NCBI GenBank assembly: GCA_024233495.1
Contig: JACKPM010000002.1
Location: 186,001 to 250,000, forward strand
Origin: Chlamydiales bacterium
GTDB taxonomy: Bacteria > Chlamydiota > Chlamydiia > Chlamydiales > JAAKFR01
Length of the DNA stretch: 64,000 nucleotides
Direction of reading: 5' to 3'
In this document: positions 33,504-43,845 of the stretch, piece after piece
Position numbering within the stretch: the first letter of the stretch is position 1
Layout: every line of letters begins with the position of its first letter
Notes under the pieces: model-generated
What the model was told of the DNA's origin: nothing
The model's input: the letters and a program-made list of their open reading frames with translations, nothing else
Database searches by the model: none
Made by a program: the position numbers and the translations under genes

Positions 33504-35339
33504 TCAATTTCCTTTTTTTTCTGTCCAAAGTTTCAGGGTTTCAATATCATGCTTGGTGATGCCTTGCACTTCGCTCCATTGCTCTGGTGTGGCATTGCGC
33601 AGACGCGTCACACTGCCAAAGTGTGTTAGTAGTCGCTTCTTCTTGATGGGACCAATCCCTTCAAGAGAGTCGAGTTCACTCTCGAAAGTACGCTTTTTTC
33701 TCCGCTCTTTTTGGTAGCCAATCGCAAAGCGGTGTGCCTCATCACGAACACGTTGCAGGAGAAAGAGAACAGGGGAGTTGGCACGCAATACAATTGGCTC
33801 TTTTCGGCCGGGAAGAAAGATCTGCTCCTCTGTCACACCTTTGTCATGCCGCCCTTTCTCTTTGGCAACAGCAATAACATCGATGGTGCTAATATCGAGT
33901 TCTGAGAGTGTACGCAACGCCACTTTGAGGTGCCCCTTTCCTCCATCAATCATAAGGAGGTCGGGAAGATCAGCTTTTTGAAACCGTCTGGTGAGTACCT
34001 CTTTGAGCTGGCCATAGTCGTCGTTGGAGGCTGCCTCTTTGATTTTGTATTTGCGGTAGCCGCTCTTATTGGGTTCTCCTCCATCGAAGAGAACACGTGC
34101 ACTCACAGGCTCAGAGCCTGAAATATTGGAGTTATCGAAGCATTCAATCGTGCCAGGGAAATTTGTGAGGTGTAGACGTTCTTGCATCTGCATGAGCACT
34201 TGCTCTCGCGTCTCACACGCACTTTTCTCCTGCTTCAGCTTTGCCTGTGCATTGGTCTCAGCCATTTTGACGAGAGCTCTTTTGTTGCCTCGCTCAGGGA
34301 TGACGATTTCTGTATTGAGCACAATTTCTAATACCGAGAGGTAGGGGATTTTGAATGGGAGCAAAATTTTGTGTGGCATCTCTGGCATCCCTTCATAATG
34401 CTGCATGAGAAAAGAGCGCACAATCTCTTCGTCCTCTTGAGCTGTTTTGCGGAAGTGGTGGTCGTGTGATGCCATTAATTTCCCACCGCGAAATACCATC
34501 TGTGTGAGCACAACGTGGTCACCAAGACGGAAAAGACCGAGTGCATCGAGATCTTTCTGTCCCGCCTTTTGCACGCGCTGTTTTTCCAATGTCTTCTCAA
34601 TCGCCTCCAGAAGGTCGTGCGCGCGCCCAGCTCTTTCAAAGTCGAGTTGTTCAGACGCCTCTTTCCTCTCTTGTTCCAGTTGCTTGTGGATCGCCTTGTC
34701 CTTCCCTCTAAGGAAGTTCACTACTTGATTCACTTGGCAGTCGTACTCTTCTTGTGTGCATTTGTTGACGCAAGGGGCAAGGCATTGCTTCATCTCATAA
34801 AGGATACAAGGACGTGAACGCGCTGCAAGCTCATGATCGGAACACTGGCGCAGCTGAAAGAGCTGCCTCAAAAGAGCCAATGTTTTGCGCGCTGCAAAGG
34901 CGTCGGTATAGGGGCCAAAGTAGAGATGGTTTTTTGGAGCACCCCCTTTGAAGCGCACGACGCGCAGCATTGGCCACTTGTGCTTGTTATTGATCATGAT
35001 GCTGAAAAACGTCTTGTCGTCTTTCAATAGAGCGTTGTACTTCGGCTGGTGCTCTTTGATAAGCGTGTTCTCTAAAAGGAGCGCCTCTTTTTCCGAGGTG
35101 ACCACAATCGTGTCCACCTTCTTCACCTTCGCTGTAAGAAAGGGCACCATCATCCGCCCATCACGCCCTGGTACAAAATACTGCTTGATCCGCCTTCTCA
35201 AATTTTTTGCTTTGCCCACATAGAGCACCTTCTCCCGCTCGTCAAACATGAGGTAGACTCCAGGGGAGGTGGGATAGCGGTCAAAAGAGAGTGAGTTGCT
35301 CTTCACTATTCTTGGGGGTGGAGGTTTTGCGCATCTCAA
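33504..35339 (-). CDS. uvrC: Excinuclease ABC subunit C
   Basis: A nucleotide-excision repair nuclease of 611 aa as drawn. It has the N-terminal GIY-YIG domain (SPGVYLMFDEREKVLYVGKA), a cysteine-containing segment RPCILYEMKQCLAPCVNKCT, the UVR helix near residue 210, and the RNase H-like domain with IECFDNSNISGSEPV and LLMIDGGKGHL. The tandem HhH C-terminus is SLEGIGPIKKKRLLTHFGSV. The ATG at 35339 overlaps mutS by 59 bases. A GTG at 35306 is the likely alternative start. It is coupled to mutS, as in C. trachomatis. Confidence 0.94.
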   Translation of the reverse strand: MRCAKPPPPRIVKSNSLSFDRYPTSPGVYLMFDEREKVLYVGKAKNLRRRIKQYFVPGRDGRMMVPFLTAKVKKVDTIVVTSEKEALLLENTLIKEHQPKYNALLKDDKTFFSIMINNKHKWPMLRVVRFKGGAPKNHLYFGPYTDAFAARKTLALLRQLFQLRQCSDHELAARSRPCILYEMKQCLAPCVNKCTQEEYDCQVNQVVNFLRGKDKAIHKQLEQERKEASEQLDFERAGRAHDLLEAIEKTLEKQRVQKAGQKDLDALGLFRLGDHVVLTQMVFRGGKLMASHDHHFRKTAQEDEEIVRSFLMQHYEGMPEMPHKILLPFKIPYLSVLEIVLNTEIVIPERGNKRALVKMAETNAQAKLKQEKSACETREQVLMQMQERLHLTNFPGTIECFDNSNISGSEPVSARVLFDGGEPNKSGYRKYKIKEAASNDDYGQLKEVLTRRFQKADLPDLLMIDGGKGHLKVALRTLSELDISTIDVIAVAKEKGRHDKGVTEEQIFLPGRKEPIVLRANSPVLFLLQRVRDEAHRFAIGYQKERRKKRTFESELDSLEGIGPIKKKRLLTHFGSVTRLRNATPEQWSEVQGITKHDIETLKLWTEKKGN

Positions 35340-37641
35340 GGCGCTTTAAAATCTGCGTAGCGCGCCGCACAACTGTGAGCGGGAGCCCCGCCAAACGTGC
35401 AACATGGATTCCATAACTTTTATCTGCTCCACCTTGCACAATTTTATGGAGAAATACAATCTCCTCATTCCACTCTTCTACAGAGGCGTGATAATTCACA
35501 GCACCGGGAATGAGCGACTCTAGCTGCGTCAGCTCCCAATAGTGCGTAGCAAAGAGGGTCTTCGCTCCACCCTTCAATAAATACTCCGCAACCGACCATG
35601 CAATCGAAACACCATCATACGTGCTCGTTCCTCGCCCAATTTCATCGAGGATGATGAGCGACTGCGCGGTTGCATTGTTCAAAATGTTCGCCGTTTCTGT
35701 CATTTCCACCATGAAAGTAGACTGCCCTCTCGCCAAATCATCACTCGCCCCAATACGCGTAAAAATCATATCAACGACGCCAATATGCGCATGGTTTGCA
35801 GGAATAAAACTTCCCATCTGCGCCAAAATCACGAGGAGCGCTACCTGCCTAATATAGGTCGATTTTCCAGCCATGTTGGGGCCAGTAATCAACATAAGGC
35901 GCTTTTCTCCAAGCTTTGTGTCATTCGCAATGAAATTCTCTTTGCTAAGTGCCGCCTCCACAACCGGGTGGCGCCCCTCCACAATCTCGAGCCGATCACT
36001 CTGGTCCACCTTGGGACGGCAATAACTATTTCGCTTTGCTACATCCGCAAGTGCCTGGAGTACATCGATTTCTGCAATTGCTTCTGCAGTAGAGAATACT
36101 TCCTCTTCAAAACGAAGCGTTTGATCAAGGAGTTGTGAAAAGAGCTGCGCTTCGAGGCGCATGATGCGCTCCTCACTGTTGAGGACACGACTCTCATACT
36201 CCTTCAACTCAGGGGAGATGAAACGCTCAGAATTGACAAGTGTCTGCCGCCGCTCAAAGGAGTCGGGCATAAGATGTGATTGCCCTCGGCTCACTTCGAT
36301 GTAGTAGCCAAATACTTTGTTGAAGCTCACCTTCAAATTCTTAATGCCAGTGTCCTCTTTGATCCTTGCTTGATAGGAGAGAAGCCACTCTTTACCCCCA
36401 CGCGTGATGGAGCGTAGCTCATCGAGTTCAGTGTGATATCCTGCGCAAAAATGCCCCTCTTCTGTAAGTGCGCTTTTCAAAAGATGGATTAACTCAGAAA
36501 ACTCTCCCAGCCGATTCTGTCGTGAGACAAGCTCTCTACAGCTAAATGCCTTTACCGGTGCGATGTACTCGAGCGATTGTTGTAATGATTTTAGATCTAA
36601 AGGTTTTGCAATTCTAGCAGACACCTTCATTGCCAGACGTTCTAGATCGCGGATCGACTTGAGTGCCTCTTTGAGCTTAAGCCTTCCTTGTGTATCGTAG
36701 AAAAGCGCCTCAATCACCTCTTGCCTTTCTGCAATTTTTTCTGGTGAAAGAAGAGGGTGTTGTAGCCATTTTTTCAAAAGACGCCCCCCCATTGGAGTGA
36801 CGGTGCGGTCGATCACGCGTAGAAGATCGTGCAGCTCCAAATGGCGTTGCGCATTGCGGTCAATAGCCAAGGTCTCGCTTACCGAATAGGGAGAGAGTTT
36901 TTTGATGTGTGCAATTGAGAGGGAGAGCTCCTCATGCACATAGGCAAGCAGTGCCCCTGCCGCATTAATTGCTGCCACTTTACCTTTTAGACCAAAGCCA
37001 TCCAAGCTTTGCACATCGAAGTGCTCGGTCAAATAGCGCACTGCCGTTTTGTGTTCAAAACGCCACTTCTCCAACAAAGTCTTCATCCCCTCTACCGGAT
37101 ACTTCTCTGCAAACTTTTCGGTGAGCACAAATTCTGACGGTGTGAGACGCGCGATTTCGTTGAGCAGCTCAGTGGCAGACTCAAACTCAATAACGCGAAA
37201 CTCACCTGTTGAGATATCGAGAGCAGCTAATCCAAAGAGTGTGCCCACTTGGTCAAGGGCAACAAGAAAATTATTACTCTTCTCAGAAATCAAAGAGGAG
37301 TTAAGGATTGTACCAGGCGTCACAATACGCACAATTTCCCGCTTCACTAACCCCTTTGCCTCTTTTGGGTCTTCGGTTTGCTCAGCAACCGCAACGCGGT
37401 GCCCCTTTTGGACAAGGCGTTCAATGTAGACATCGATCGTATGGTGGGGAACCCCACTCATCGGCACCTCTTGCCTTTTTGTGAGTGTGAGGTCGAGTTC
37501 GCGCGCTAAAAGCTGTGCATCGTCGTGGAACGCCTCATAGAAATCGCCCATGCGGAATAATAGAATCGAGTTGGGAGCCGCCTTTTTGCAGCTCTCCCAC
37601 TGCATCATCATTGGAGTAGTCATAGTGAACAACGCTACCAC
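35281..37641 (-). CDS. mutS: DNA mismatch repair protein MutS
   Basis: A 786-aa mismatch-recognition ATPase. The Phe-x-Glu mismatch wedge is in LLFRMGDFYEAFHDDA. The ATPase domain has Walker A GPNMAGKSTYIRQ (near residue 590), Walker B LIILDEIGRGTSTYDG and the ATHYWEL switch. It is slightly shorter than E. coli MutS (853), lacking mostly C-terminal residues. The GTG at 37641 has GGAG very close upstream. The ATG at 37623 is an alternative. A remnant of another gene lies immediately upstream. Confidence 0.95.
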   Translation of the reverse strand: MVALFTMTTPMMMQWESCKKAAPNSILLFRMGDFYEAFHDDAQLLARELDLTLTKRQEVPMSGVPHHTIDVYIERLVQKGHRVAVAEQTEDPKEAKGLVKREIVRIVTPGTILNSSLISEKSNNFLVALDQVGTLFGLAALDISTGEFRVIEFESATELLNEIARLTPSEFVLTEKFAEKYPVEGMKTLLEKWRFEHKTAVRYLTEHFDVQSLDGFGLKGKVAAINAAGALLAYVHEELSLSIAHIKKLSPYSVSETLAIDRNAQRHLELHDLLRVIDRTVTPMGGRLLKKWLQHPLLSPEKIAERQEVIEALFYDTQGRLKLKEALKSIRDLERLAMKVSARIAKPLDLKSLQQSLEYIAPVKAFSCRELVSRQNRLGEFSELIHLLKSALTEEGHFCAGYHTELDELRSITRGGKEWLLSYQARIKEDTGIKNLKVSFNKVFGYYIEVSRGQSHLMPDSFERRQTLVNSERFISPELKEYESRVLNSEERIMRLEAQLFSQLLDQTLRFEEEVFSTAEAIAEIDVLQALADVAKRNSYCRPKVDQSDRLEIVEGRHPVVEAALSKENFIANDTKLGEKRLMLITGPNMAGKSTYIRQVALLVILAQMGSFIPANHAHIGVVDMIFTRIGASDDLARGQSTFMVEMTETANILNNATAQSLIILDEIGRGTSTYDGVSIAWSVAEYLLKGGAKTLFATHYWELTQLESLIPGAVNYHASVEEWNEEIVFLHKIVQGGADKSYGIHVARLAGLPLTVVRRATQILKRLEMRKTSTPKNSEEQLTLF

Positions 37642-37649
37642 ATCTCCAT

Positions 37650-37860
37650 TTAACTGGAAACCACGAGGTAGCCATGGGGACGATCAGTTGCACGGTCATG
37701 CGGCTGCATGCTCGCATACAAATCATCCATTTTTACCCAGAATGGGCCATACTTGTAACGAGAAATGTCAAGCATAAGAACAGAGTCACTCTCTTGATCA
37801 TACGCTGCAATGGGGGAAAGTGCGTAAAGCTAAAGAAATAAGAAGTTTCGCAAATTTCAT
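37650..37860 (-). pseudogene. Phytochelatin synthase remnant (N-terminal leader fused to C-terminal core)
   Basis: Minus-strand reading from the ATG at 37860 gives MKFAKLLISLALR, a signal-like start. After a frame break near 37808 the frame reads AYDQESDSVLMLDISRYKYG, then PFWVKMDDLYASM and RPHGYLVVSS, ending at TAA (37650). This matches the C-terminal half of the phytochelatin synthase (gamma-glutamylcysteine dipeptidyltranspeptidase) catalytic domain, whose pattern is AYD-x-x-x-D-x2-L-x-LD-x-(A/S)RYKYPP-x-WV. The His of GGHFSP may survive as CACTTTCCCCC with two bases lost. The catalytic Cys region is gone, so the gene is dead. Confidence 0.7.
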
Positions 37861-37914
37861 GGGAGCACTATACCATGCTTGAATTTGAATGAAAAGAGAG
37901 ATAGAATCCGCACC

Positions 37915-39627
37915 GTGTATACGAAAGAGAGTTTGCAGAATTTAAAGGAAAAAGTTGACCTCATTGAGGTCGTTTCCTCGCAGATTGAGGTGAAGCGCGC
38001 AGGCACAGCTTACAAGGCGCTCTGCCCTTTTCATGATGAGAAGTCGCCATCGTTCACGCTTAAGAGAGGAGACTCCCACTACCACTGCTTTGGGTGTGGT
38101 GCGCACGGCGATTCAATCCAATTTCTGATGCAGCTGCAAGGGGTTACTTTCCGTGAGGCAGTAGAAATGCTTGCCGAACGCTTTCATGTTCCATTGCAAG
38201 AGGATGAGAAAAGTGAAAAAGGGATCAGCACGCTCACATTGCAAAGTGCGCTTGTTTTTGCACAGCAGTTCTATCACTTCTACTTACTCCGCACAGAAGA
38301 GGGGAGAGTAGCGCTCAATTATCTTTTGAAGCGAGGACTCTCTCTCGATTTTATCAAGCAGTTTGAGCTTGGCTATGCGCCGAGCAATGGCGCTCTTTTC
38401 ATGAAAGCGCTCAAAGAAAAGAAATTTTCCCAAGAGGTGCTCATCGCAGCAGGCCTCCTTACGCAAGATGGTCAACGCCCCTTTTTCCGCGAACGCATCA
38501 CTTTCCCTGTGCACAATGCCAGAGGGAGCGTCATTGCCTTTTCGGCGCGCAAGATCAAAGAGGAGACGTATGGTGGGAAGTACATCAACTCTCCGGAGAC
38601 GCAACTTTTCAAAAAGTCGCGTCACCTTTTTGGGCTCAATTACAGCCGCCGCCGCATTGTGAAGGATCGCCGAGCGCTCCTTGTGGAGGGGCAGATTGAC
38701 TGCTTAAAACTCATCGAAGCGGGGCTCGACTACACTGTCGCTGCGCTCGGCACAGCATTTGGCGAAGGGCATGTCACCGCTCTCAAAAATCTCGGCGTGC
38801 ATCAAGTAAAGATCGCTTTTGACTCTGACACAGCTGGGGTGAAGGCTGCCTCCAAAGCGGGTGATCTCTTCCAAAAGGTGGGCATTGAAGTGGAGGTGAT
38901 CACGCTTCCAGACGGAAGCGACCCCGACACCTTCCTCAAAGAGCACGGCTTGGAAAAGTTTCAAGCGCTTCCCTCTCATGATTACCTCACCTACCAAATG
39001 CACTATTTGGCTAAGACGTTTGACCTCAAGTCGCCCGCTGCCAAAGCCGAGCTCGTCAAGCAGCTCACAGCGCAAATCAAAGCGTGGGATGACCCCGTCA
39101 TGGTGCATGAGAGTTTGCGCAAACTTGCCCAGCTCACCCGCCTCCCCGAAGAGATGATCGGCGTCTCCTACAAAGCGCCCCGCTACGTGCGCGCCAATGG
39201 CGCGAACCCCAAACTTGATCCCAACCATCTCCTCGAAATCGACCTGCTCCGCATTCTCCTCCAAGGGGAAAGCGCATTTCGCGACACTGTACAACGCTTT
39301 ATCTCTTCTCCAGATTTCATGATTCCAGCTTGCCGAAAACTCTATAACGCCTACCTCAAGGCAGACGAGACCGACCTCTTCTCCATCATGGCCGACATCG
39401 ATGACCCCGCCATCGAAGCGTGCGTCGACGAAATCATGAGCAAAAAGATCAACCGAGATAAAGCAGAGGAGATCTTCCTTCTCTCTGTGCAACGCATCGT
39501 CGACCGAAGCTGGCTTGCCAAAAGAGAGGCGATCAAAAAAGAGATTCTCACTATCACCAGTGACGACGAAAAGCTTGCGCTCGCGAAAAAGTTTGATGCC
39601 ACAACTAGACCTGAGGTGCGCCTTTGA
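37915..39627 (+). CDS. dnaG: DNA primase
   Basis: A 570-aa primase from the GTG at 37915. It has the N-terminal zinc domain CPFHDEKSPSF with YHCFGCGAHGD, and the TOPRIM domain with LVEGQIDCLKLIEAGLDYTV and KIAFDSDTAGVKAA, the metal-binding acidic residues. The C-terminal helicase-interacting region is present. A TTG at 37879 opens the frame 12 codons earlier, but the GTG gives the start VYTKESLQNLKEKVDL expected for chlamydial DnaG. It runs into the DCC gene with a TTGA overlap. Confidence 0.94.
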   Translation: MYTKESLQNLKEKVDLIEVVSSQIEVKRAGTAYKALCPFHDEKSPSFTLKRGDSHYHCFGCGAHGDSIQFLMQLQGVTFREAVEMLAERFHVPLQEDEKSEKGISTLTLQSALVFAQQFYHFYLLRTEEGRVALNYLLKRGLSLDFIKQFELGYAPSNGALFMKALKEKKFSQEVLIAAGLLTQDGQRPFFRERITFPVHNARGSVIAFSARKIKEETYGGKYINSPETQLFKKSRHLFGLNYSRRRIVKDRRALLVEGQIDCLKLIEAGLDYTVAALGTAFGEGHVTALKNLGVHQVKIAFDSDTAGVKAASKAGDLFQKVGIEVEVITLPDGSDPDTFLKEHGLEKFQALPSHDYLTYQMHYLAKTFDLKSPAAKAELVKQLTAQIKAWDDPVMVHESLRKLAQLTRLPEEMIGVSYKAPRYVRANGANPKLDPNHLLEIDLLRILLQGESAFRDTVQRFISSPDFMIPACRKLYNAYLKADETDLFSIMADIDDPAIEACVDEIMSKKINRDKAEEIFLLSVQRIVDRSWLAKREAIKKEILTITSDDEKLALAKKFDATTRPEVRL

Positions 39628-39968
39628 ATCTCATCTTGTTCGACGGACCTTGCCCCCTTTGTCACAAAGCCGTGCACTGGATCGCCGCACACGATAAGAA
39701 AGATCTTTTTCGCTACTCCACCCTCCAAGGAGAGACAGCCAAGCAGTTTGCTCTTCCCAAAACCGACAGCGTCGTGCTTATCGAGGATTTTGATAGACAC
39801 CCGAAAATCTACATAGAAGGGGAGGCGCTCAAAAGGATTGCGCCCCGCTTCAAATGGATCCCCACAAAAATGCTCAATTGGGCTTACCGAAAAATTGCGA
39901 AAGAGCGCTACCGCCTCTGCCGTTGCACAACCGATCTTTCACACATCAAACCCAAAATCCTACCCTGA
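39624..39968 (+). CDS. DCC-family thiol-disulfide oxidoreductase-like protein
   Basis: A 114-aa DUF393/DCC protein with the family start LILFDGPCPLCHKAVHWI, containing the DG-x-CPLC motif that gives the thioredoxin-like C-x-x-C, and the end ERYRLCRCTTD in place of RYRLFG. It has no signal peptide. It starts at a TTG overlapping the dnaG stop, so it is translationally coupled. The substrate is unknown. Confidence 0.85.
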   Translation: MNLILFDGPCPLCHKAVHWIAAHDKKDLFRYSTLQGETAKQFALPKTDSVVLIEDFDRHPKIYIEGEALKRIAPRFKWIPTKMLNWAYRKIAKERYRLCRCTTDLSHIKPKILP

Positions 39969-39969
39969 T

Positions 39970-40030
39970 GCGGCCAGGGCGTTGCCCTGGCCGCCCACCC
40001 TTTTGTGCGAGGCGGCGAAGCCGCCTCGCA
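39970..40030. terminator. Two adjacent perfect hairpins between convergent genes
   Basis: GCGGCCAGGGC-GTT-GCCCTGGCCGC (39970-39994) and TGCGAGGCGGC-GAA-GCCGCCTCGCA (40006-40030) each have 11-bp perfect stems and 3-nt loops. There are no T-runs longer than four. The location between the convergent DCC and XRE genes suggests a bidirectional terminator or a REP-like sequence. Confidence 0.65.
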
Positions 40031-40039
40031 TAAATAGGT

Positions 40040-40255
40040 TTAAACCTCTTCTTCAGAGATAAACTCGAGTATGTCGCCGGGTTGGCATTCGAGCTCTTTG
40101 CAGATCGCCTCTAACGTGCTCATGCGGATCGCTTTTGCTTTCCCCCTCTTCAAAATGGAGAGGTTCTGCTCGGTAATCCCAATCGCCTCAGCTAGCTTTT
40201 TAGAGAGCATTTTGCGCTTGGCCAATAATACATCTAACCGCACTTCAATCGGCAT
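40040..40255 (-). CDS. Small XRE-family transcriptional regulator
   Basis: A 71-aa helix-turn-helix protein: AEAIGITEQNLSILKRGKAK is the HTH and ELECQPGDILEFI the usual Cro/C1-type end (YozG type). It lies one base after a DUF2975 membrane protein gene, a known regulator-membrane protein pair. It probably regulates its own operon. Confidence 0.88.
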   Translation of the reverse strand: MPIEVRLDVLLAKRKMLSKKLAEAIGITEQNLSILKRGKAKAIRMSTLEAICKELECQPGDILEFISEEEV

Positions 40256-40256
40256 T

Positions 40257-40805
40257 TTAGATCACCCCCTCCTGCTCTTCGCGCATAATCACAGCCCTTT
40301 CAAAAACCCAAGAGGCAAGCAAAATAGCAAGCCCAATCAAGAGAACTTCTAGTTGCGCAATTCCAAGAGAGAGCGCAATCACACGATCTCCAATTGGATT
40401 TGTGTAGGTCAGGGTTAAACTTAAGAGAGCGCAGTAGAGTGGATGCACAAGCTGACTGAACATAAGCATCCAACCCACCCGCTTTAGTGGTGTCACATTG
40501 CGCGCTTCAAAAATCTCTCCTTTTTGAAAGGCTGAAAAGAGCTGGCTCAAAAATGCAAAAGCGGCAACAAGAAACGCGATTGGAATTAAGTTCACCAAAA
40601 AGGCTAAAAACTTTTGCAGGTCGCTCAAATTCTCCCACGTGATGGGCACTGAGCCAAATTGAGAGAGCGCTTTTACACCAAAAAAGGGTGTTAAAAATGG
40701 ATAGCCACTTGTGATCCAGTATCCCGCCTCAATCACAGGCAATAAAATACAGACAGCAATCGCGCACCACTTGAGTAAACTGCTAATGGAATGAATTTTT
40801 TTCAT
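40257..40805 (-). CDS. DUF2975 membrane protein
   Basis: A 182-aa protein with four predicted transmembrane segments (about 10-30, 60-85, 105-130 and 140-165) and the AFQKGEIFEARNVTPLKRVG segment typical of DUF2975. The ATG at 40805 has GGAGG six bases upstream, so the longer frame to 40934 is rejected. It is paired with the XRE regulator downstream. The role is unknown; a membrane sensor for the regulator is a common suggestion. Confidence 0.85.
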   Translation of the reverse strand: MKKIHSISSLLKWCAIAVCILLPVIEAGYWITSGYPFLTPFFGVKALSQFGSVPITWENLSDLQKFLAFLVNLIPIAFLVAAFAFLSQLFSAFQKGEIFEARNVTPLKRVGWMLMFSQLVHPLYCALLSLTLTYTNPIGDRVIALSLGIAQLEVLLIGLAILLASWVFERAVIMREEQEGVI

Positions 40806-40869
40806 GTCACACCTCCGAATGACTGAAATTATCGAAAGACGATGATTTATTGTCAATTTGCAATAAATA

Positions 40870-43806
40870 TTAGCGGAGTTTGCTGAAGTCGACGAGGCTG
40901 TCAAAGAGCATTTGTACGTCGCGGAGCAGGGCAATGCGGTTTTTACGCGTGGGCAGGTCGTCCGCCATCACCTTCACCTCATCAAAGAGGCGCTGAATTG
41001 GCGCATGTAGTTTAGAGAGATCTTCAAATGTAGAAAGCCCTTGCATTTGCTTGTAGAGCTCTTTTTCTGCCTCTTCATTGAAGAGCTTGGGGTCAGCTTT
41101 CCCTGTCTTCTCTTTCTCTGAAGCAAGGATTTTGTGCACACGGGTATACGCTTCAAGCAGTTTAGTAAACTCTTCTCTAGAACGAAACTGGTTGAGCTCT
41201 TGCAGCAGTGTATAGGCAGCATAGATGTCATCAACGCCGTAGGCAAGCACTGCTTCAATCGAATCTTTGGGGAAGCCGAGTTCGACAAAGTAGTTGCGCA
41301 GGCGGCTGAGCAAGAAGCTATTGATTTCGTCTGAGGGGTCTTGTTTGAGGTATTGCGCTCCCTCTTTGAGGAGCTTTTTTGTAGAGAAGTTAAGCTTTTT
41401 CTCACACGCAATTTTGATGAGGCCGAGCGCTTGTCTACGGAGCGCGAAGGGGTCGCTTGAGCTTGTCGGTTTGAGCCCAATTGAAAAGTAGCTGAGTAGG
41501 TTGTCAAGTTTCTCTGCGATGCTGAGCAGGGTGCCGCAATCCGTCTTTGGAAGGGGCGCTTTTTCTCCCCGCGGCATCCAATGTTCATCGATCGCTGAGG
41601 CGACCTCTGGGTCAAACCCTTGCTTTTGGGCATAGAGTTTGCCGACCACCCCTTGCAATTCAGGGAACTCACCAACGAGCTCTGTCGCAAGGTCAGCTTT
41701 ACAAAAAGCAGCGGCTTGCGTAGCGAGCTCAAGAGGGCAGAGGGGGAGGTGTTTGTGCACGAGCGTCACCATCTTTTCAAGACGCTCTACTTTTTGTGCA
41801 ACGGTGCCGAGCTCTTGCTGGAAGGTGATCACCTCTAGCTTTTTGCAAAACTCGGAGAGCGGCTTTTTAAGGTCCTCTTCATAGAGGAAGACACCATCTG
41901 CGAGGCGAGGTGAGAGCGCACACTCATGGCCGTGTTTGATGAGATCGGAGGGGGTATTGTTCGAAACGACGATGAAATGCGGTTCGAGTGCGCCTCGCTC
42001 ATCCACAAGGGGGAAGTATTTTTGGTGCTCGATCATTTCCGAGACGAGTACTTCTTTCGGAGCACGCAAATAGCCACTGTCAAAATTGCCCAAAATCACA
42101 AAGGGCCACTCCACAAGATTAACCACTTGCGGCATCACTCTCTCAGGCTCATAGAGCCGCTTTTTCAGCTTGAAAATTTCGTCGGCAATCATCTTTTTGC
42201 GTTCAAGCGGATCGGCGAGCACGTGCGCTTTGCGTAAAGAGGAGACGTAAGTATCAGGGCGAGAAATGGAAATCTCTTTAGGATGGAGCTGCCGATGCCC
42301 CCAAGATTTGCGGTCAGAGAGAATGTTACCTACAACAAAGGGGACCACTTCTTTGCCATAAAGCGCGACAATCCAACGAAGAGGGCGCGCGAAAGTAATG
42401 TCGAGATCAGACCACCGCATCTTTTTAGGAAAGTCTAGACCCAAGATGAGGCTGGGCAACTCTCGTGCAAGCAAAGCACGTGTTGAGATGCCAGGTGACG
42501 TATACGAAGCAAAGAGATAGTCAGTTCCCTTCAAATTGCGCACTTCTACGTTAGGGGAGAGGTTCTTTTTTGTGCATGGTTCGATGTCAAGAGAGTGGAA
42601 AAAGCCAGAACCCGCACGAGTGGGATTGCCCTCGCCATCAAAAGCTGCTGAGAGTGCAGGTCCCTTCTTTTCCAGATGCTTTGGCTCTGTACCACCTGCA
42701 AGCTCCTTTACAATCACTGCAAGGCGGCGCGGCGTGCCATATGTTTCGATAGAGGAGAAACTGATCTCTTGCTCTTTCAAGAGCTTCTCAATTGCGTACT
42801 TCAGGTTTGAGATGCCACCATTCACAAATGTAGCAGGGAGCTCTTCACACCCAATTTCAAGAAGGAAGTCGGCACGCTCTTCAGGATCGCACGCCTCAGA
42901 AGGGGCAGGAGCAACAGGATAAACGCGTGGCTCTAGTTTGCGCAGCAAAGGGAAGTTCTGCTCTTTGCGCGACTCCACATACTTCTCAGCAGCATATTTT
43001 GCCAGCGCACGCACACGCCCAATGTAGCGTGCTCTCTCAGTTACACTAATCGAGCCGCGCGCATCAAGCATGTTGAAAGCGTGCGATGCCTTCATCACAA
43101 AGTCATAAGCTGGGATAGGAAGGTTTGCATCTGATAGGCGCTTCGATTCTCGCTCAAAGTCGTCAAAGTGCTGCTTCCACATCTGCGCATCAGATTGCTC
43201 AAAGTTGTAGGTACTCCACTCCCACTCATTGCGCTTGAAAAGGTCGCCATAGCGGTACGTCTCATTCCATTGCAAATCAAAAATAGAGTTAACGCCCTGC
43301 AGATAGAGCGCAAGACGCTCTAAGCCGTAGGTGAGCTCACCTGTTACTGGAGAGACAGGAAGGCCACCCACTGCTTGGAAGTAGGTGAACTGCGTCACCT
43401 CCATGCCGTCAGCCCAAACTTCCCAGCCAAGGCCCCATGCGCCAATCGTTGGGTTCTCCCAATCGTCGTGTACAAAACGTATATCATGCTTCGACAAATG
43501 CAAGCCAATCGCATCAAGAGAGCCCAAGTAGAGCTCTTGCAAGTTAAGCGGAGAAGGTTTGAAAATCACCTGCATCTGGTGGTAAAACTGCACACGATTT
43601 GGATTGTCTCCATATCGCCCATCTTTCGGACGACGAGAAGGCTCTACGTATACAGATGCATAAGGCTCTGGTCCTAAGCAGCGTAAAAAGGTTGCGGGAT
43701 TGAGTGTACCAGCGCCCACTTCGAGGTCGTACCCTTGTTGGACAAGGCAGCCTTGCTTTGCCCAATACTCGGTCAGGACGGTGATCATCTCTTGAAAAGT
43801 CAACAT
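40870..43806 (-). CDS. glyQS: Glycyl-tRNA synthetase, fused alpha and beta chains
   Basis: A 978-aa single chain. Residues 1-290 are the alpha subunit ([40 protein letters not shown] and [20 protein letters not shown]). From about 310 the beta subunit follows ([40 protein letters not shown]). Most bacteria encode two chains. The fusion is known in chlamydiae. The ATG at 43806 is chosen over a frame extension to 43929 because it gives the conserved N-terminus. It is divergent from the glycosyltransferase at 43846. Confidence 0.95.
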   Translation of the reverse strand: MLTFQEMITVLTEYWAKQGCLVQQGYDLEVGAGTLNPATFLRCLGPEPYASVYVEPSRRPKDGRYGDNPNRVQFYHQMQVIFKPSPLNLQELYLGSLDAIGLHLSKHDIRFVHDDWENPTIGAWGLGWEVWADGMEVTQFTYFQAVGGLPVSPVTGELTYGLERLALYLQGVNSIFDLQWNETYRYGDLFKRNEWEWSTYNFEQSDAQMWKQHFDDFERESKRLSDANLPIPAYDFVMKASHAFNMLDARGSISVTERARYIGRVRALAKYAAEKYVESRKEQNFPLLRKLEPRVYPVAPAPSEACDPEERADFLLEIGCEELPATFVNGGISNLKYAIEKLLKEQEISFSSIETYGTPRRLAVIVKELAGGTEPKHLEKKGPALSAAFDGEGNPTRAGSGFFHSLDIEPCTKKNLSPNVEVRNLKGTDYLFASYTSPGISTRALLARELPSLILGLDFPKKMRWSDLDITFARPLRWIVALYGKEVVPFVVGNILSDRKSWGHRQLHPKEISISRPDTYVSSLRKAHVLADPLERKKMIADEIFKLKKRLYEPERVMPQVVNLVEWPFVILGNFDSGYLRAPKEVLVSEMIEHQKYFPLVDERGALEPHFIVVSNNTPSDLIKHGHECALSPRLADGVFLYEEDLKKPLSEFCKKLEVITFQQELGTVAQKVERLEKMVTLVHKHLPLCPLELATQAAAFCKADLATELVGEFPELQGVVGKLYAQKQGFDPEVASAIDEHWMPRGEKAPLPKTDCGTLLSIAEKLDNLLSYFSIGLKPTSSSDPFALRRQALGLIKIACEKKLNFSTKKLLKEGAQYLKQDPSDEINSFLLSRLRNYFVELGFPKDSIEAVLAYGVDDIYAAYTLLQELNQFRSREEFTKLLEAYTRVHKILASEKEKTGKADPKLFNEEAEKELYKQMQGLSTFEDLSKLHAPIQRLFDEVKVMADDLPTRKNRIALLRDVQMLFDSLVDFSKLR

Positions 43807-43845
43807 TGTTTGAGAACTATAAACAAAAATGGTATCCCTTGCAAT

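Noticed and set aside
38704..39492. 262-codon minus-strand ORF inside dnaG
   Set aside because: A shadow frame of the conserved primase. The sequence is low in recognisable structure.
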